From NCBI GenBank assembly GCA_020635075.1, contig JACKAM010000004.1, positions 124,001-188,000 on the forward strand: a stretch of DNA of 64,000 nt, written 5' to 3'. The notes beneath the pieces are model-generated. The model was not told the origin of the DNA. It saw nothing but the letters and a program-made list of their open reading frames with translations, and searched no databases. The position numbers were made by a program, and so were the translations under genes. Below, in pieces: positions 33,107 to 42,752 of this stretch (its first letter is position 1; every line of letters begins with the position of its first letter). This stretch comes from Pseudobdellovibrionaceae bacterium (GTDB taxonomy: Bacteria > Bdellovibrionota > Bdellovibrionia > Bdellovibrionales > UBA1609).

Positions 33107-35776
33107 TTACTTGCTGCTACGAAGCTTGTCGATGGGATCTACGTGAGGACGAGACTTGCTGGAATCAAAGATGATCTCAAAGGGGTTATTCTTGGCAACA
33201 CTTGAGAGGCGCTGGCTGCGGTCCAGAGCAATGGTTTCACCGTTGTTGACAGGAACAAAATCTCCATCTTCAGAGTTGCGCAAAAAGGTCACGCCGTTGA
33301 TGACACTACGCTTTTGCTTGTCGTCGTACTCGAAACTGTCATCAAATGTCAGAACCTGGAAGCCATAGTTTACGGCGTCCATGTCGGCGCGCACTTCCTG
33401 TTCTGTTAACTTGGCAACAGAAGTAAAGCGCATCACAACCAGCTCATGATCTCCGAGAATACGTTCAAAACTATGACCAGCGAGCTCGAGAACCAGGCTT
33501 AAGACCTTTACGTCCTTAAGGGTTTCCTCCACGATTCCACGCATGGACATCTCTTCCATCTTTGCTTCTCGGTCCTTCTTGTCCTTGCCCATCCAGCGAG
33601 AGAACAGACGGACAGGGTTGACGGCGTCAAAGAAAGTGCGAGACATGGCATAGGACTCATGAGTTTGGGGGTCCAGAATGAACTGGTCAGGGACTATGCG
33701 ATCGCCGGGTTGGAGAACTTCCAAACTGTTGTAGTGGGTGTGACCAAGGATCACCGTCCGAACGTTGCGATTTGTAGCCCACTCATGAAGAAGCTTGTAT
33801 CCAGAATAGTCAGGGTGAATGTTGGGGTCCTTGCGCATCTTATCGATATCGCACTGACCCTTGTTAGGTCCGCTGGTCAGTACACCCAAGCGTCCACAGT
33901 CAAACTGAGGATCGGGGCGCATCCACTCTTGAAGACCATCCTGCAGACAGCCAAGGAAGAGGTCTGTGGATTTTTCCTTGACCCACTCAGGAGCATGTTC
34001 ACAGATTTTGGGCTGAATGACTTCGCCACTTACATAGTTTTTGAAGGACTCATCCATTCCGCGGAAAGGAACCTGGCGGAAGTAAAAGGGGTAAGCCACG
34101 TTTTTGTGTCCGCCACGGGGATCGTGGTGGGCGAGCAATACGGCTTCGCGCCTTTGACCGTTATAGCTGCGGTTGATCTCGCGGTGAATCCAGATCATTT
34201 GCTGAGGAGAAACGTTACCACCGTAGTTAACAGTATACATTCCCCAGCCGGAACGCATGTGCTGGCGCAGATCAAAGCTGTTAATGTTGATGTAGGTGGT
34301 GTTTCCAAAAGCCCAGCTTTGGGTCAAAGGGCCGTAGGTCTTCTTCCACTGGTTAAAGCCATCATAAAGCGGCAGGTTGCGCTTGGTTCCTGGTGTAGGC
34401 TCAAGCCATGCTTTGTCGTATCGTTGTTCATTGGCGCGACGAACAAAGTTGCCATCAAAAATGTCAACGTGGTTTCCGCCTGGAAGATCCTCAGTCTGCT
34501 TAAGGAAACGGGAAAATTCGGCTGCAGTGGCCTGACTGATGGCACCACTAGAGACATTTTCCTGTGCAATTTTGGCAATTCGCTTGCTGCCATTGACAAT
34601 AAAACCAGGCGCGTGTCCCATGGCCACGTAGCCATCGTGGTTACCAGCGGTGAGGAAGAAGGGAATCGGCAACTCTTTAATTATGTCCAGAATGGCAATT
34701 GCTTCCTCGTTGTAATTTTTGGCTACATCTTCAGGCTTCAGCATCAAAGGGTCGCCACCATTGTGCAAATCGCCGTTAAAGGTGATAAAGGCGGTCTTAA
34801 GAATCTTTTCCTCAGCGGCGTTGCGGGCCTGACCTGACGCGAAAAGCTTTTTGATGTGCTCGCTCATCTGGCCAAGGCGCTCAAGAGTTTGTTGTTTGAA
34901 GGACTTACCCAACAAAAGAGGAATCACGCCAACAGAAGCTTGGCTATCAGTCACGTTGAGAACTTCGTAATTAGTTTGGTCAAAGTCTTTATCAAAGACG
35001 CGAACCGCATTGTATTGGAACTCAGAGGCAACCATTTTGCCTTCGTCCATAATCTCTATGCGCACATCGTAGAATCCAGGAGGAACATCCTTCATCTCTT
35101 CCTGGCCAAAGATCAACTTGAGCTTGGCTCTTTCAGAAAGACTGGCGGGCATTTCGTCGGGGCGGGCATAGCGCCAGGTTCCCAGGGGCTGAACGGCGTA
35201 GAAGCTGCCGGCCTTGGATCTACCACCAAATGTCTTTTTGGAAAATAGTTGAGCCCGTTGGCTGGATGTGCGCTCAGTGAGATAAACAAACAAGCCGGAC
35301 TCAGCGCCCTTTTTGAGGTTCTGTGGGTTAAATGGCAGTTTACGTGCGGACTTAGTGGTCATGCTTTGACCAACATCAGTCAAAAGATTTTTGTAGTCTG
35401 AATCAGGAAGGCTCAACATCATGACGAACTCATCGTTGACGTTGGCACCCTTGCCTTCAGTCAATCCCTGGAAAAACAGATTCGGGGCGCCGATGGTGGG
35501 GTAGATCAAGCGATCAATTTGGTAGTAACGCTTTCCAGAGGGGCCCCTCAGACGAAGGTCAGCAATCTGACGATTTTGAATAGAGTCCGAATAGTGGATG
35601 TCGGGTAAGTAGGTTTCGCAGTCTTTACTCAACAATTCCCAGGCTAATCCTTTACAGCCGGGAATTTCTTTGTCTGGGTATTGCTCGCTGGCTCCAGCCT
35701 GAAGGGCTAAAGACGACAAGGCGGCAATTAGAACAGTCTTAAAAGAATAGACCGAGGGGGACGTCTTCTTTTGCAT
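33107..35776 (-). CDS. Large exported calcineurin-like metallophosphoesterase (889 aa)
   Basis: A signal peptide of about 29 residues ends in L-Q-A-G-A-S. The phosphoesterase metal motifs appear as F-N-G-D-L-H-N-G-G near 335, T-A-G-N-H-D-G near 378, A-H-H-D-P-R-G-G near 545 and L-G-H-T-H-Y near 675. The first motif, normally D-x-H, may be T-D-S-Q near 285 with the histidine replaced, which could alter metal site 1. The N-terminal 280 residues are a beta-rich domain of unknown type, and the C-terminal 150 are also unassigned. Twice the length of simple members. Substrate unknown; location periplasmic or extracellular. It stands alone. Confidence 0.82.
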   Translation of the reverse strand: MQKKTSPSVYSFKTVLIAALSSLALQAGASEQYPDKEIPGCKGLAWELLSKDCETYLPDIHYSDSIQNRQIADLRLRGPSGKRYYQIDRLIYPTIGAPNLFFQGLTEGKGANVNDEFVMMLSLPDSDYKNLLTDVGQSMTTKSARKLPFNPQNLKKGAESGLFVYLTERTSSQRAQLFSKKTFGGRSKAGSFYAVQPLGTWRYARPDEMPASLSERAKLKLIFGQEEMKDVPPGFYDVRIEIMDEGKMVASEFQYNAVRVFDKDFDQTNYEVLNVTDSQASVGVIPLLLGKSFKQQTLERLGQMSEHIKKLFASGQARNAAEEKILKTAFITFNGDLHNGGDPLMLKPEDVAKNYNEEAIAILDIIKELPIPFFLTAGNHDGYVAMGHAPGFIVNGSKRIAKIAQENVSSGAISQATAAEFSRFLKQTEDLPGGNHVDIFDGNFVRRANEQRYDKAWLEPTPGTKRNLPLYDGFNQWKKTYGPLTQSWAFGNTTYININSFDLRQHMRSGWGMYTVNYGGNVSPQQMIWIHREINRSYNGQRREAVLLAHHDPRGGHKNVAYPFYFRQVPFRGMDESFKNYVSGEVIQPKICEHAPEWVKEKSTDLFLGCLQDGLQEWMRPDPQFDCGRLGVLTSGPNKGQCDIDKMRKDPNIHPDYSGYKLLHEWATNRNVRTVILGHTHYNSLEVLQPGDRIVPDQFILDPQTHESYAMSRTFFDAVNPVRLFSRWMGKDKKDREAKMEEMSMRGIVEETLKDVKVLSLVLELAGHSFERILGDHELVVMRFTSVAKLTEQEVRADMDAVNYGFQVLTFDDSFEYDDKQKRSVINGVTFLRNSEDGDFVPVNNGETIALDRSQRLSSVAKNNPFEIIFDSSKSRPHVDPIDKLRSSK

Positions 35777-36159
35777 GAGAGGACCTCTCTAGATAGTGGT
35801 TCGACCAAATTTTCATTCGCTTCACATTCGCTTTTATTGGATACGAACCATCAAATCTGAGAGATGGAAACCCCGGGAAAAGAGTGCCTCTTTCGGGCTC
35901 CTCTTCCAAAAATGGTCACGTAGTCGCAATAGGAGCCGAAGCTAGGAATTATGCCTTGTCCTGTCAATCGGGGCTAAAATTGCTACAGACGGCCCTGTGA
36001 GCAATTCAAAGCCAGCTTGAGGTGCAGAACCTTTGGGGAATTGCGCCTCCGGGTGGTTTCAGGCTGGGGCGAGGGCTGCAATTAATTCACGTGAGGGAAG
36101 GCATTTTCTGTTCAACCACGGACCTAAGCTGGCGTTATTCTTGCTTAAGTGAAGACTCG
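35777..36159. other. Intergenic stretch between divergent genes
   Basis: About 380 bases with no gene, repeat or recognisable control site beyond AT-rich promoter-like sequence near 35810-35850. An in-frame upward extension of the next gene to 36022 has no ribosome binding site and is ignored. Confidence 0.5.
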
Positions 36160-37647
36160 ATGAAGACGCGAGCCCTCCTATCCATGACCGCAATCTCCCT
36201 TTTGGCCCTGATTTGGGTGGCTTTGCATATGATTCAGGTCTCACGGGATTGCCTGTCTTCCCCCATCGTCAGCGAGGTTCGATTTTTGGGAGCCGATGTG
36301 GATGAGGGTGCTCGCATTCAAGCCTGTAGCTTGACCAGCTATATCCGCTTTTGGGATCGTTCTCATTTGCAGGCTAGTCATCGGGTGGTTAAGGAACGCA
36401 TTGAAATTTTGGCTCGGGCGACGATGCTTGGCTTCAACAATTCCGTTCGCCCTGTTTCTTTGGAAATCACTGCCCTAGATCCCTTTGAATTTCGTTGGCA
36501 ATCGGATCGCTTGATTCTGGGTTGGGAGTGGGTCAAAGCAAAGGGCCACCTGGAAAAGGCTCTACTTCAGGAATGGCTACGTAGGCAAAATACGGTCATT
36601 CAACAGGACCGCTTTCAGTTAGAAGTCTTGGGCTATTTGACCCTGGGATTTTTAAAAGACAAACCAGTCATTGAGGATCCGTTCGCGAAGGAGAGGATTG
36701 ATTTGGCCGAACCTCGGAGTTGGCTGAACTGGGTGCTGACTCTGGATCAGTATTGCTACAGTCCCTGGGTTTCATACGATCATCTTGGTCTTTGCCACCG
36801 CACCCGTCAGATCAAGCCGATCAAAAAGAAGTATATAAATACCCTGTTTGATATCGAAAAAACGGCCTTGGCTCCTTTGGTGGCTAATTTGTTGTGGCGC
36901 CGATATAGCGAAGCTAGCTTGAGCGACAAGCAGCAGTTTTGGGCCGGAATCAAGTCCACTCTTCATGAACAGGGCGTGTTAAGCCGCTGGCAGTGGCAGA
37001 GCTTTCTTCAGCCCAAGAATATAAGTGAACTCAGAGACTGGGTGGCAATGACGACAAACATATATTGGGAGTCGCTCGGCTTTGTAAGCGAAGGTCACCA
37101 TGAGTGGTTGCCTTCTGATGTGGCAATTTTGATCGAAGGATCGTCTCTGCCGGAAAATCGTCTACAAGAGTTGGTGTCGTTTAGTCAGGCAAAGCCCGAA
37201 ATCGATTTGATCCTCGCCTCTGGCAAAGGAATGGTTTTGCTTTCTGGTGGACAGCAGGTACGTTTGAAGGCGGGCGGCATCCGCGCCCACTACCATATTC
37301 TTGCTAGCTGTGGGGCTGTTAACAAAAAAGACATCAAGAAAGTGGAAGAAAAGCGGGTTCTGGTGGTTGATTTCTGTAAGGAAGGAATCGAGGAGATCAA
37401 CTGGTCCGCACTGATCAATGGCGGGTGGGAGTCTTTTATCGGAGAAAACCCGTCGATGAAATTTTTGGGACTCTTTATGCCCTCGGTCCGCAAGTTCAAA
37501 TCTTGGCCGAGCCTGCTTCACTTAGATGATCATGACTTTAAAGTCCTGGCAACCAAACTGGGTTGGCAGAGCCAAAACTGGGACGAGAGCCTTGCGGCCA
37601 TTCGTCCCAGCGGTGTTTGGGATGCGGTTCCCTTTTACCGGCTTTAG
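36160..37647 (+). CDS. Hypothetical membrane-anchored protein (495 aa)
   Basis: After a short basic start one hydrophobic helix (about residues 5-27: L-L-S-M-T-A-I-S-L-L-A-L-I-W-V-A-L) anchors the protein. The remaining 465 residues are probably periplasmic and Trp-rich. No family recognised. The ATG at 36160 is chosen because it begins the hydrophobic segment, though its ribosome binding site is weak. The last four bases overlap the end of the convergent lipoprotein gene. Confidence 0.65.
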   Translation: MKTRALLSMTAISLLALIWVALHMIQVSRDCLSSPIVSEVRFLGADVDEGARIQACSLTSYIRFWDRSHLQASHRVVKERIEILARATMLGFNNSVRPVSLEITALDPFEFRWQSDRLILGWEWVKAKGHLEKALLQEWLRRQNTVIQQDRFQLEVLGYLTLGFLKDKPVIEDPFAKERIDLAEPRSWLNWVLTLDQYCYSPWVSYDHLGLCHRTRQIKPIKKKYINTLFDIEKTALAPLVANLLWRRYSEASLSDKQQFWAGIKSTLHEQGVLSRWQWQSFLQPKNISELRDWVAMTTNIYWESLGFVSEGHHEWLPSDVAILIEGSSLPENRLQELVSFSQAKPEIDLILASGKGMVLLSGGQQVRLKAGGIRAHYHILASCGAVNKKDIKKVEEKRVLVVDFCKEGIEEINWSALINGGWESFIGENPSMKFLGLFMPSVRKFKSWPSLLHLDDHDFKVLATKLGWQSQNWDESLAAIRPSGVWDAVPFYRL

Positions 37648-38681
37648 GGTGCTGCGGGTGGAGTGAAAGAGCTCACCGCACAGTTGATCGATGTGTTTCC
37701 CAAACCTTCGCGAGTCTGATCAAAGATGTAGATCTTTTGCGCCTTCTTGGTTTGCGGATCAAACTTCACACTTAACAATTGAACAGCCTGTTTTGGTCCC
37801 ATCATGCCAAAGCTGGGAATAGCCAACTCGATCCACATGCGCATCAGGGGTGGGTCCTCCTTGGGAACGCCAATGATCGAGGCATTTTGATTGGGCGCCA
37901 AATTGACTGTCAGCTTATCATTTCCTGCACCGTTGGTTCCGCCAGAAGTTTCAATGGTTACAGACAGGTCTTTTCCTTGTTGGGCAAAGGGCTTAACCGT
38001 CACGGTGCAAGACTGACCGTTCTCGGCTTGGCCTTTGTAGGTTCCAAGAGGGATGTACTCCACAAAGGCTTCAGTGATGACGGTGTAAATCTGTTCTTCG
38101 CTCATCTGGCCATCACCAGGCTGGCTGGGATCTGAGCCTGGGTCTGCGGGATCGGTGGTGTTGCCACCAGCATTACCCGTGTCAGTTCCGGAATTACCAC
38201 CATCGACAGGAGTCGTTCCGCCATCAGATCCGTTGGTTCCGCCGGGCTCAGTCGGGTTGGCAACAACGGTTCCGTCACTTCCGCCACTGCCGTTGTTGGT
38301 GTCCGTACCAGAGCCGGTATCAGTTCCTGTGTCGGTTCCAGTATCGCTACCGGGTTCCGTCGGTGGAACTAAAGCAGTGCCGCCACCATTGCCAGAGTTT
38401 GGTCCATCGATAGGATGGGGGGGCACAAATGTGCCGGCACCATCATCTTCACCAGGTTGGGTAATCGTTGACCGATCGCCACCGGGAATCTCAATCACTG
38501 GACTGGTGCCACCACCAGTATTGCCAGTTCCACTGTTCGGACCCTTTCCGGGCTTTTGAACAATTGAACCTTTAGCTTGGTTGTCGCCGGAATCGCCGTC
38601 CTTAGAACAAGCTGTGGTCCCCAAAAAGGAAGCAGCCAACATCAAACTAGCGAGTAGACGGATAATATTGGAATTCAACAT
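37644..38681 (-). CDS. Lipoprotein with Gly/Thr/Asp-rich low-complexity region (345 aa)
   Basis: The leader ends in L-G-T-T-A-C-S, a lipobox with lipidated Cys at about residue 25. Residues about 35-190 are low complexity: runs of Thr-Asp-Thr-Gly, Gly-Gly-Thr, Pro-Gly and Asn-Ser-Gly, with T-D-T-G repeated several times. The C-terminal 140 residues are a compact beta-rich domain (Y-I-P-L-G-T-Y-K-G-Q, C-T-V-T-V-K-P). The layout is a surface-anchored domain on a flexible stalk. AAGGG lies before the ATG. No family recognised. Confidence 0.7.
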   Translation of the reverse strand: MLNSNIIRLLASLMLAASFLGTTACSKDGDSGDNQAKGSIVQKPGKGPNSGTGNTGGGTSPVIEIPGGDRSTITQPGEDDGAGTFVPPHPIDGPNSGNGGGTALVPPTEPGSDTGTDTGTDTGSGTDTNNGSGGSDGTVVANPTEPGGTNGSDGGTTPVDGGNSGTDTGNAGGNTTDPADPGSDPSQPGDGQMSEEQIYTVITEAFVEYIPLGTYKGQAENGQSCTVTVKPFAQQGKDLSVTIETSGGTNGAGNDKLTVNLAPNQNASIIGVPKEDPPLMRMWIELAIPSFGMMGPKQAVQLLSVKFDPQTKKAQKIYIFDQTREGLGNTSINCAVSSFTPPAAP

Positions 38682-39047
38682 AGAGACCCTTCCCGGATTG
38701 TGATTTCGGACAGAAAAAATCGAGAGTTATTTATGGGAGTTCTAGCGGTTGAAACTCCCCCCTCACCCAAGGCGTAAACTAAGGTGATGGTCGGGCAGGG
38801 TCAATATGAAGAAAATACTGTCCCAAAAGAACCATCGTAAGTGTCTATAATGACTTTTTTTTGATTCCATAAGACCAGCTCCTACAGGGCCAACCAAGCG
38901 GTCCTCTGCAATTTTGTAAGTGCCCGAAAGCAAACGGATTCAGCAATTTTACATCCGGCAAGGATTGGCTGGTCGGATTCCCTACTCTTGCATAACATTT
39001 GCAATCTGATTTCATTCTTAGGGTTATAAAGGTGTAAGGAGGAAATG
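38682..39047. other. Intergenic stretch between divergent genes
   Basis: About 365 bases without a gene or clear repeat. AT-rich segments near 38860 and 39010 could hold promoters for the two divergent genes. Confidence 0.5.
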
Positions 39048-39500
39048 ATGCGTTGCCGAAAGTGGGGTATTCACCTGGTTGTTGGAGCCATGACAATTGC
39101 GGGTGCTTTTGGAGCTCAGGCGTCGATTAGTCGCCAAAGTCAAAACTGGGATCAATCGCCAGTCAGCAGAACTTGTGGTCTTGAGGGTGAAGAGGAGTGT
39201 GGCCGTGACGGAAGACTACTAGCCGTGCGCGAGCTGCCGATCAAGCTTCAGGAAGATCCCTTAATCAACGATTGGTGTGGACCAAACCTTGAAGACAAAA
39301 ATAACTGCGCCATTGATCTGGACATTGTGCTCAATCCAAGTGCCTGTGTCGACAGTGGAGCGAATCCCCAATTCTGTGATTCGTTTTTAGCCGAGTTTCA
39401 GCAGATTCAGCTGGCTGCGGTCAATCAGTGGAATTGCGAAGAGATGGGCTATAGCAGTCAAACTTGCGCGATCTTCCGGCAGTTGCTGTTGCAGAAGTAA
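39048..39500 (+). CDS. Small hypothetical exported protein (150 aa), Cys-rich
   Basis: AAGGAGG stands before two adjacent ATG codons; the second (39048) has the better spacing. A signal peptide of about 26 residues ends in G-A-Q-A-S. The mature part carries eight cysteines (R-T-C-G, E-E-C-G, D-W-C-G, N-N-C-A, S-A-C-V, Q-F-C-D, W-N-C-E, Q-T-C-A), suggesting several disulphides. No family recognised. The repeat array starts directly after it. Confidence 0.65.
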   Translation: MRCRKWGIHLVVGAMTIAGAFGAQASISRQSQNWDQSPVSRTCGLEGEEECGRDGRLLAVRELPIKLQEDPLINDWCGPNLEDKNNCAIDLDIVLNPSACVDSGANPQFCDSFLAEFQQIQLAAVNQWNCEEMGYSSQTCAIFRQLLLQK

Positions 39501-39512
39501 AGACTTGGGCTG

Positions 39513-40065
39513 TAACCCGTGATCGGTAACCCGTGGTCCGTGATCCGTAAACATTTCGGTGTGGGTGTCGGTTTACAGTCACGGAATCGGAGACTGTCCC
39601 TGTCACGTTTACTGGTTACGGGTAACGCTCGCGGGATTCGTTCCTTTGTTTCAGTGGTTGGCTCACTTTTTCCTGTAACCTGTGGTCCGTGGTCCGTAAA
39701 CGTTTCCGTGTGGGTGTCGGTTTACAGTCACGGAATCGGAGACTGTCCCTGTCACGTTTACTGGTTACGGGTAACGCTCGCGGGATTGGTTCCTTTGTTT
39801 CAGTGGTTGGTCCACTTTTTCCTGTAACCCGTGGTCCGTGATCCGTAAACGTTCCCGTGACGGTTTCGGTATCCGTAGCTGTAGCTGTCCCTGTCACGTT
39901 TACGGGTTACAGGTTACGCAGACGGAGATTCCTCTTTTGCTCCGTTCGTTGGTCCCCTTTTTCCGTAACCAGTAATCTGTAACCAGTTAACGTTTCCGTA
40001 ACGGTGGCCGTGTCCGGTCCGTGATCTGTTTTCCTTTGTCGCAGTGGTTGGCCCACCTTGGGGTG
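39513..40065. repeat. Tandem repeat array, period about 149 bases, three copies plus a decayed fourth
   Basis: Copies can be aligned on GTGGTCCGTGATCCGTAAAC at about 39532, 39681 and 39831, with a degenerate copy from about 39970. The first two are nearly identical over their whole length; the third shares only its ends. Each unit contains self-complementary pieces (GTTACGGG with CCCGTAAC-type partners, CGTTTAC with GTAAACG), so it could fold. No gene inside. The four-helix-bundle gene follows at 40097. Confidence 0.85.
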
Positions 40066-40096
40066 ATGGCCAACACACTTTACAAAGGAAGTTAAA

Positions 40097-40414
40097 ATGA
40101 CTCAGAAAAAATGCGACTACCGATTCAGATCATTGGATTTGGCGGTGGAATTTTGCCAGAAGGTGAAACTTTTGAAGTTGCCGATTCATTTGCGGGATCA
40201 GATGCTCCGGGCATCTTCATCCGTTGCGCTGAATCTCGCTGAGGGGAGTGGTAAGCCAAGTCCAAAAGACAAGCGGCGGTTTTACTCCATTGCCCTTGGT
40301 TCTCTGCGCGAATGTCAGGCGATACTGCGAATTGAAGGAATCGAAGACCTTAAGCTTCTTGATTTTGCCGATCATCTAGGGGCCTCAATCTACAAACTCA
40401 CCCTCGCGACCTAG
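40097..40414 (+). CDS. Four-helix-bundle protein of the 23S rRNA intervening-sequence family (105 aa)
   Basis: This family was first found in intervening sequences of 23S rRNA genes and also resembles the Avd accessory protein of diversity-generating retroelements. The typical pattern is visible: D-L-A-V-E-F near the start, R-D-Q-M-L-R-A-S-S-S-V-A-L-N-L-A-E-G-S-G-K near 35-55, and S-L-R-E-C-Q-A-I-L. It forms basic helical bundles and may bind nucleic acid. AAAGGA precedes the ATG. There is no reverse transcriptase or rRNA gene here, so it is a stand-alone copy behind the repeat array. Confidence 0.85.
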   Translation: MTQKKCDYRFRSLDLAVEFCQKVKLLKLPIHLRDQMLRASSSVALNLAEGSGKPSPKDKRRFYSIALGSLRECQAILRIEGIEDLKLLDFADHLGASIYKLTLAT

Positions 40415-40743
40415 CGAGGGTAAATTGCCTGAGAAAGCGTTTCGAGAAGGGATTGATCTTAATCAAAGTTGAGTCGAGGCCCCGAGCGAAGGTTCGGTCG
40501 CACCTTCTAAATCTGAAACACTCTTATGAATAATCCCTATTTTTCCACCAAAGCCTGAACCAATGCGGATTTTCTCGATTTTCCCTCCTTGATTTTGGCC
40601 TCTAAGTCCTTGATTTGCGCGACCCTCGTTTTGGCGGGTGATAGGTCAACAAGGATTGTTAGGTTAATATCAAGTCTTCACAAAATAAGAACGACTTCCC
40701 GTGTTTTAAAGTGGCACGTTGACGGGATAAAAAGGGAGAAGTC
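40415..40743. other. Intergenic stretch before the PKD gene
   Basis: About 330 bases without a gene. It ends with GGGAGAAG, the ribosome binding site of the gene at 40744. Nothing else is identifiable. Confidence 0.5.
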
Positions 40744-41180
40744 ATGGCGTTCGGAGTTGAGAGAGCTTGCAGTCGTAGCGGTCGGTGGTTTGGTTTTACT
40801 TCAATTTCCTTAAGAGCCTTTTTAGTGCTCTTGGGTTTTGGTCTTCTTAGCCCTCAAGTTTCAAATGCAAAAACGGGCCACTGGTTTAAGCATGGCCCGT
40901 CGGTCGTTCAACCACCAAGTGACTCCAACAACCAGCAATCTTCTGATGATCTCAATCTTGTCTGGGGCCCTGAGACTTTTCATGGCCGCATTTTTAAGCC
41001 TCACATTCAAACACAGAGTCTCGATCTAGCCAGGGGGGGTATCTCCTTGTTATTGAAAACGGTGTTCCTGTTGATTTCGGAGTTTGCCCAAAAGAGCGAA
41101 GCTTTGTTTCGCTTGTTTGTCGAATCAAGCAAGGGCTTGCGGCCTTTAAGAGCTTATTCACTCGCGTTCACTCGGGCCAT

Positions 41181-42752
41181 GTGTGGCTCAATCAAAATTT
41201 GATCTTAACTCCGGGAAGCCTCAACATCACCACTCAGGAAGTCCGCATCCCGATTGACCTCACTGGGGACACATCAACTCTCTCTTTAAAGCTTAAAGGC
41301 TTTCCAGGCTCATTCGTAAAAGTGAGCATTTACGGCGAAGGCTCAAACCAGCCACCCGTTTTAAATCTCACCTGGAGTACCGATAATCCACTTGAAGACG
41401 AAGTGGTGCTCTTTGATGCTATGGCCTCTACCGACCCCGATGGGTCAGTGAGCGAAGTGCATTTTGACTGGGGGGACAATACCTCAAGTACCGGCTTTGT
41501 GGCCGAGCACTCGTGGCAAGTGGCAGGGGTTTATGTGGTGACCGTGACGGTTACCGGTGACGATGGCGCTCAGACCTCGGTTCCCATTGAGTTTACTGTG
41601 CTGCCAAAACCAAAGCCTCCCACTGATGGGGGCGGAATCTTTTTTGTTACGACAACGGATCACGTGCCGACCAAGGCGTTGTTTTCCACTTTGACGCCAG
41701 CTGAAGACCAGGATGAAGGTCAGATCGTAAGTTACACCTGGGATTTTGGCACAGGTAATATCCTGACTCTTTACCCTCATGAAACAGATCTATATGCCAG
41801 TGTGGAGCACTATTATCAAAACACTGGGGTTTATCAGGTCACACTCACCATTATTGATGACTCAGGGCTTTCAACTTCGACTTCAAGACAGATTGAAATT
41901 GCCCCCAATCAGCCCCCTGTGCCCCACATCTCGGTTGATCAAGTCAGTGGCGTAGCCCCCTTGACCGTGACATTTGATGCCTCAGAGAGCTTTGATCCAG
42001 AAAGTGATGAAATTCGTTACCGATGGCGCTTTGGGGATAATTCACCTGAAATGATTGGTACAGATCAAGCAATTGTGAGCCACACCTATACAGAGCCTGG
42101 AACCTACACTGTCAGGCTCAGGCTTCGAGATCAGTTCTTGGCTCGGCGTGAAGTGACGACTCAGATCGTTGTGGGGGAGACAGGTGCCAATGTATCTCCC
42201 ACACCCGTTTTAATTTCATCGGGGTTGTTGGGGCAAAGTCCATTTACAGTTCAACTAGATGCCTCACGGTCCTTTGACATCAACTCAGGCGATTCGATCT
42301 CGCAAATCGAGTGGACCTTTGGGGATGAGCATGATCCAGTTGATTTTGCCCAAGGGGCAATGACAAGCCACACCTTTAACTACCCAGGATCTTATTACGG
42401 AAGACTCACTGTCAGGGACTCTCAAGGAAAGTCTTCAGTTGAGCACTTTACGGTTCACGTTCTTTCAAGTGATCCTGCAAAAGTAGATTTTTTGGCCCAG
42501 GCCAACCCTTCAGATCCTCTAGAGTTGTGGTTTGATAACTCAGTTGGCCTTACAACGGCTCCTATTGAATATCACAATTTTCATTGGTTTTACGGGGACA
42601 ATAGCTACGCCAGAGGAAGAAACCAAAGCCACACTTACCCAGGTCCTGGCCCCTATGAAGTTCAGCTCTCGACCTTTGATGTCCTAGGCCAAAGGTATCT
42701 CACCAAGAAAAAACCATCAATGTCCAGGACACCACATCTGATCTACCCGTAG
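41181..42752 (+). pseudogene. Longest intact piece of the PKD-repeat protein
   Basis: A 523-codon segment in one frame. Five PKD-like units are visible (V-H-F-D-W-G-D-N, Y-T-W-D-F-G-T-G, Y-R-W-R-F-G-D-N, I-E-W-T-F-G-D-E, F-H-W-F-Y-G-D-N), each followed by a H-x-Y-x-x-x-G-x-Y strand. PKD domains are immunoglobulin-like folds used in surface proteins and as spacers in extracellular enzymes. Coding continues on both sides in other frames, so this is not an independent gene. Confidence 0.8.

Noticed and set aside
33659..34837. A 392-codon plus-strand frame inside the metallophosphoesterase gene
   Set aside because: Antisense shadow of a gene with signal peptide and metal motifs; no ribosome binding site or recognisable motif.
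39513..40065. Repeat array that might be a CRISPR
   Set aside because: The period is about 149 bases with conserved sequence throughout the unit, no 20-40-base repeat with unique spacers, and no cas gene.
40097..40414. Four-helix-bundle gene as Avd of a diversity-generating retroelement
   Set aside because: No reverse transcriptase or template/variable repeat pair lies nearby; the tandem array does not show adenine-specific variation.
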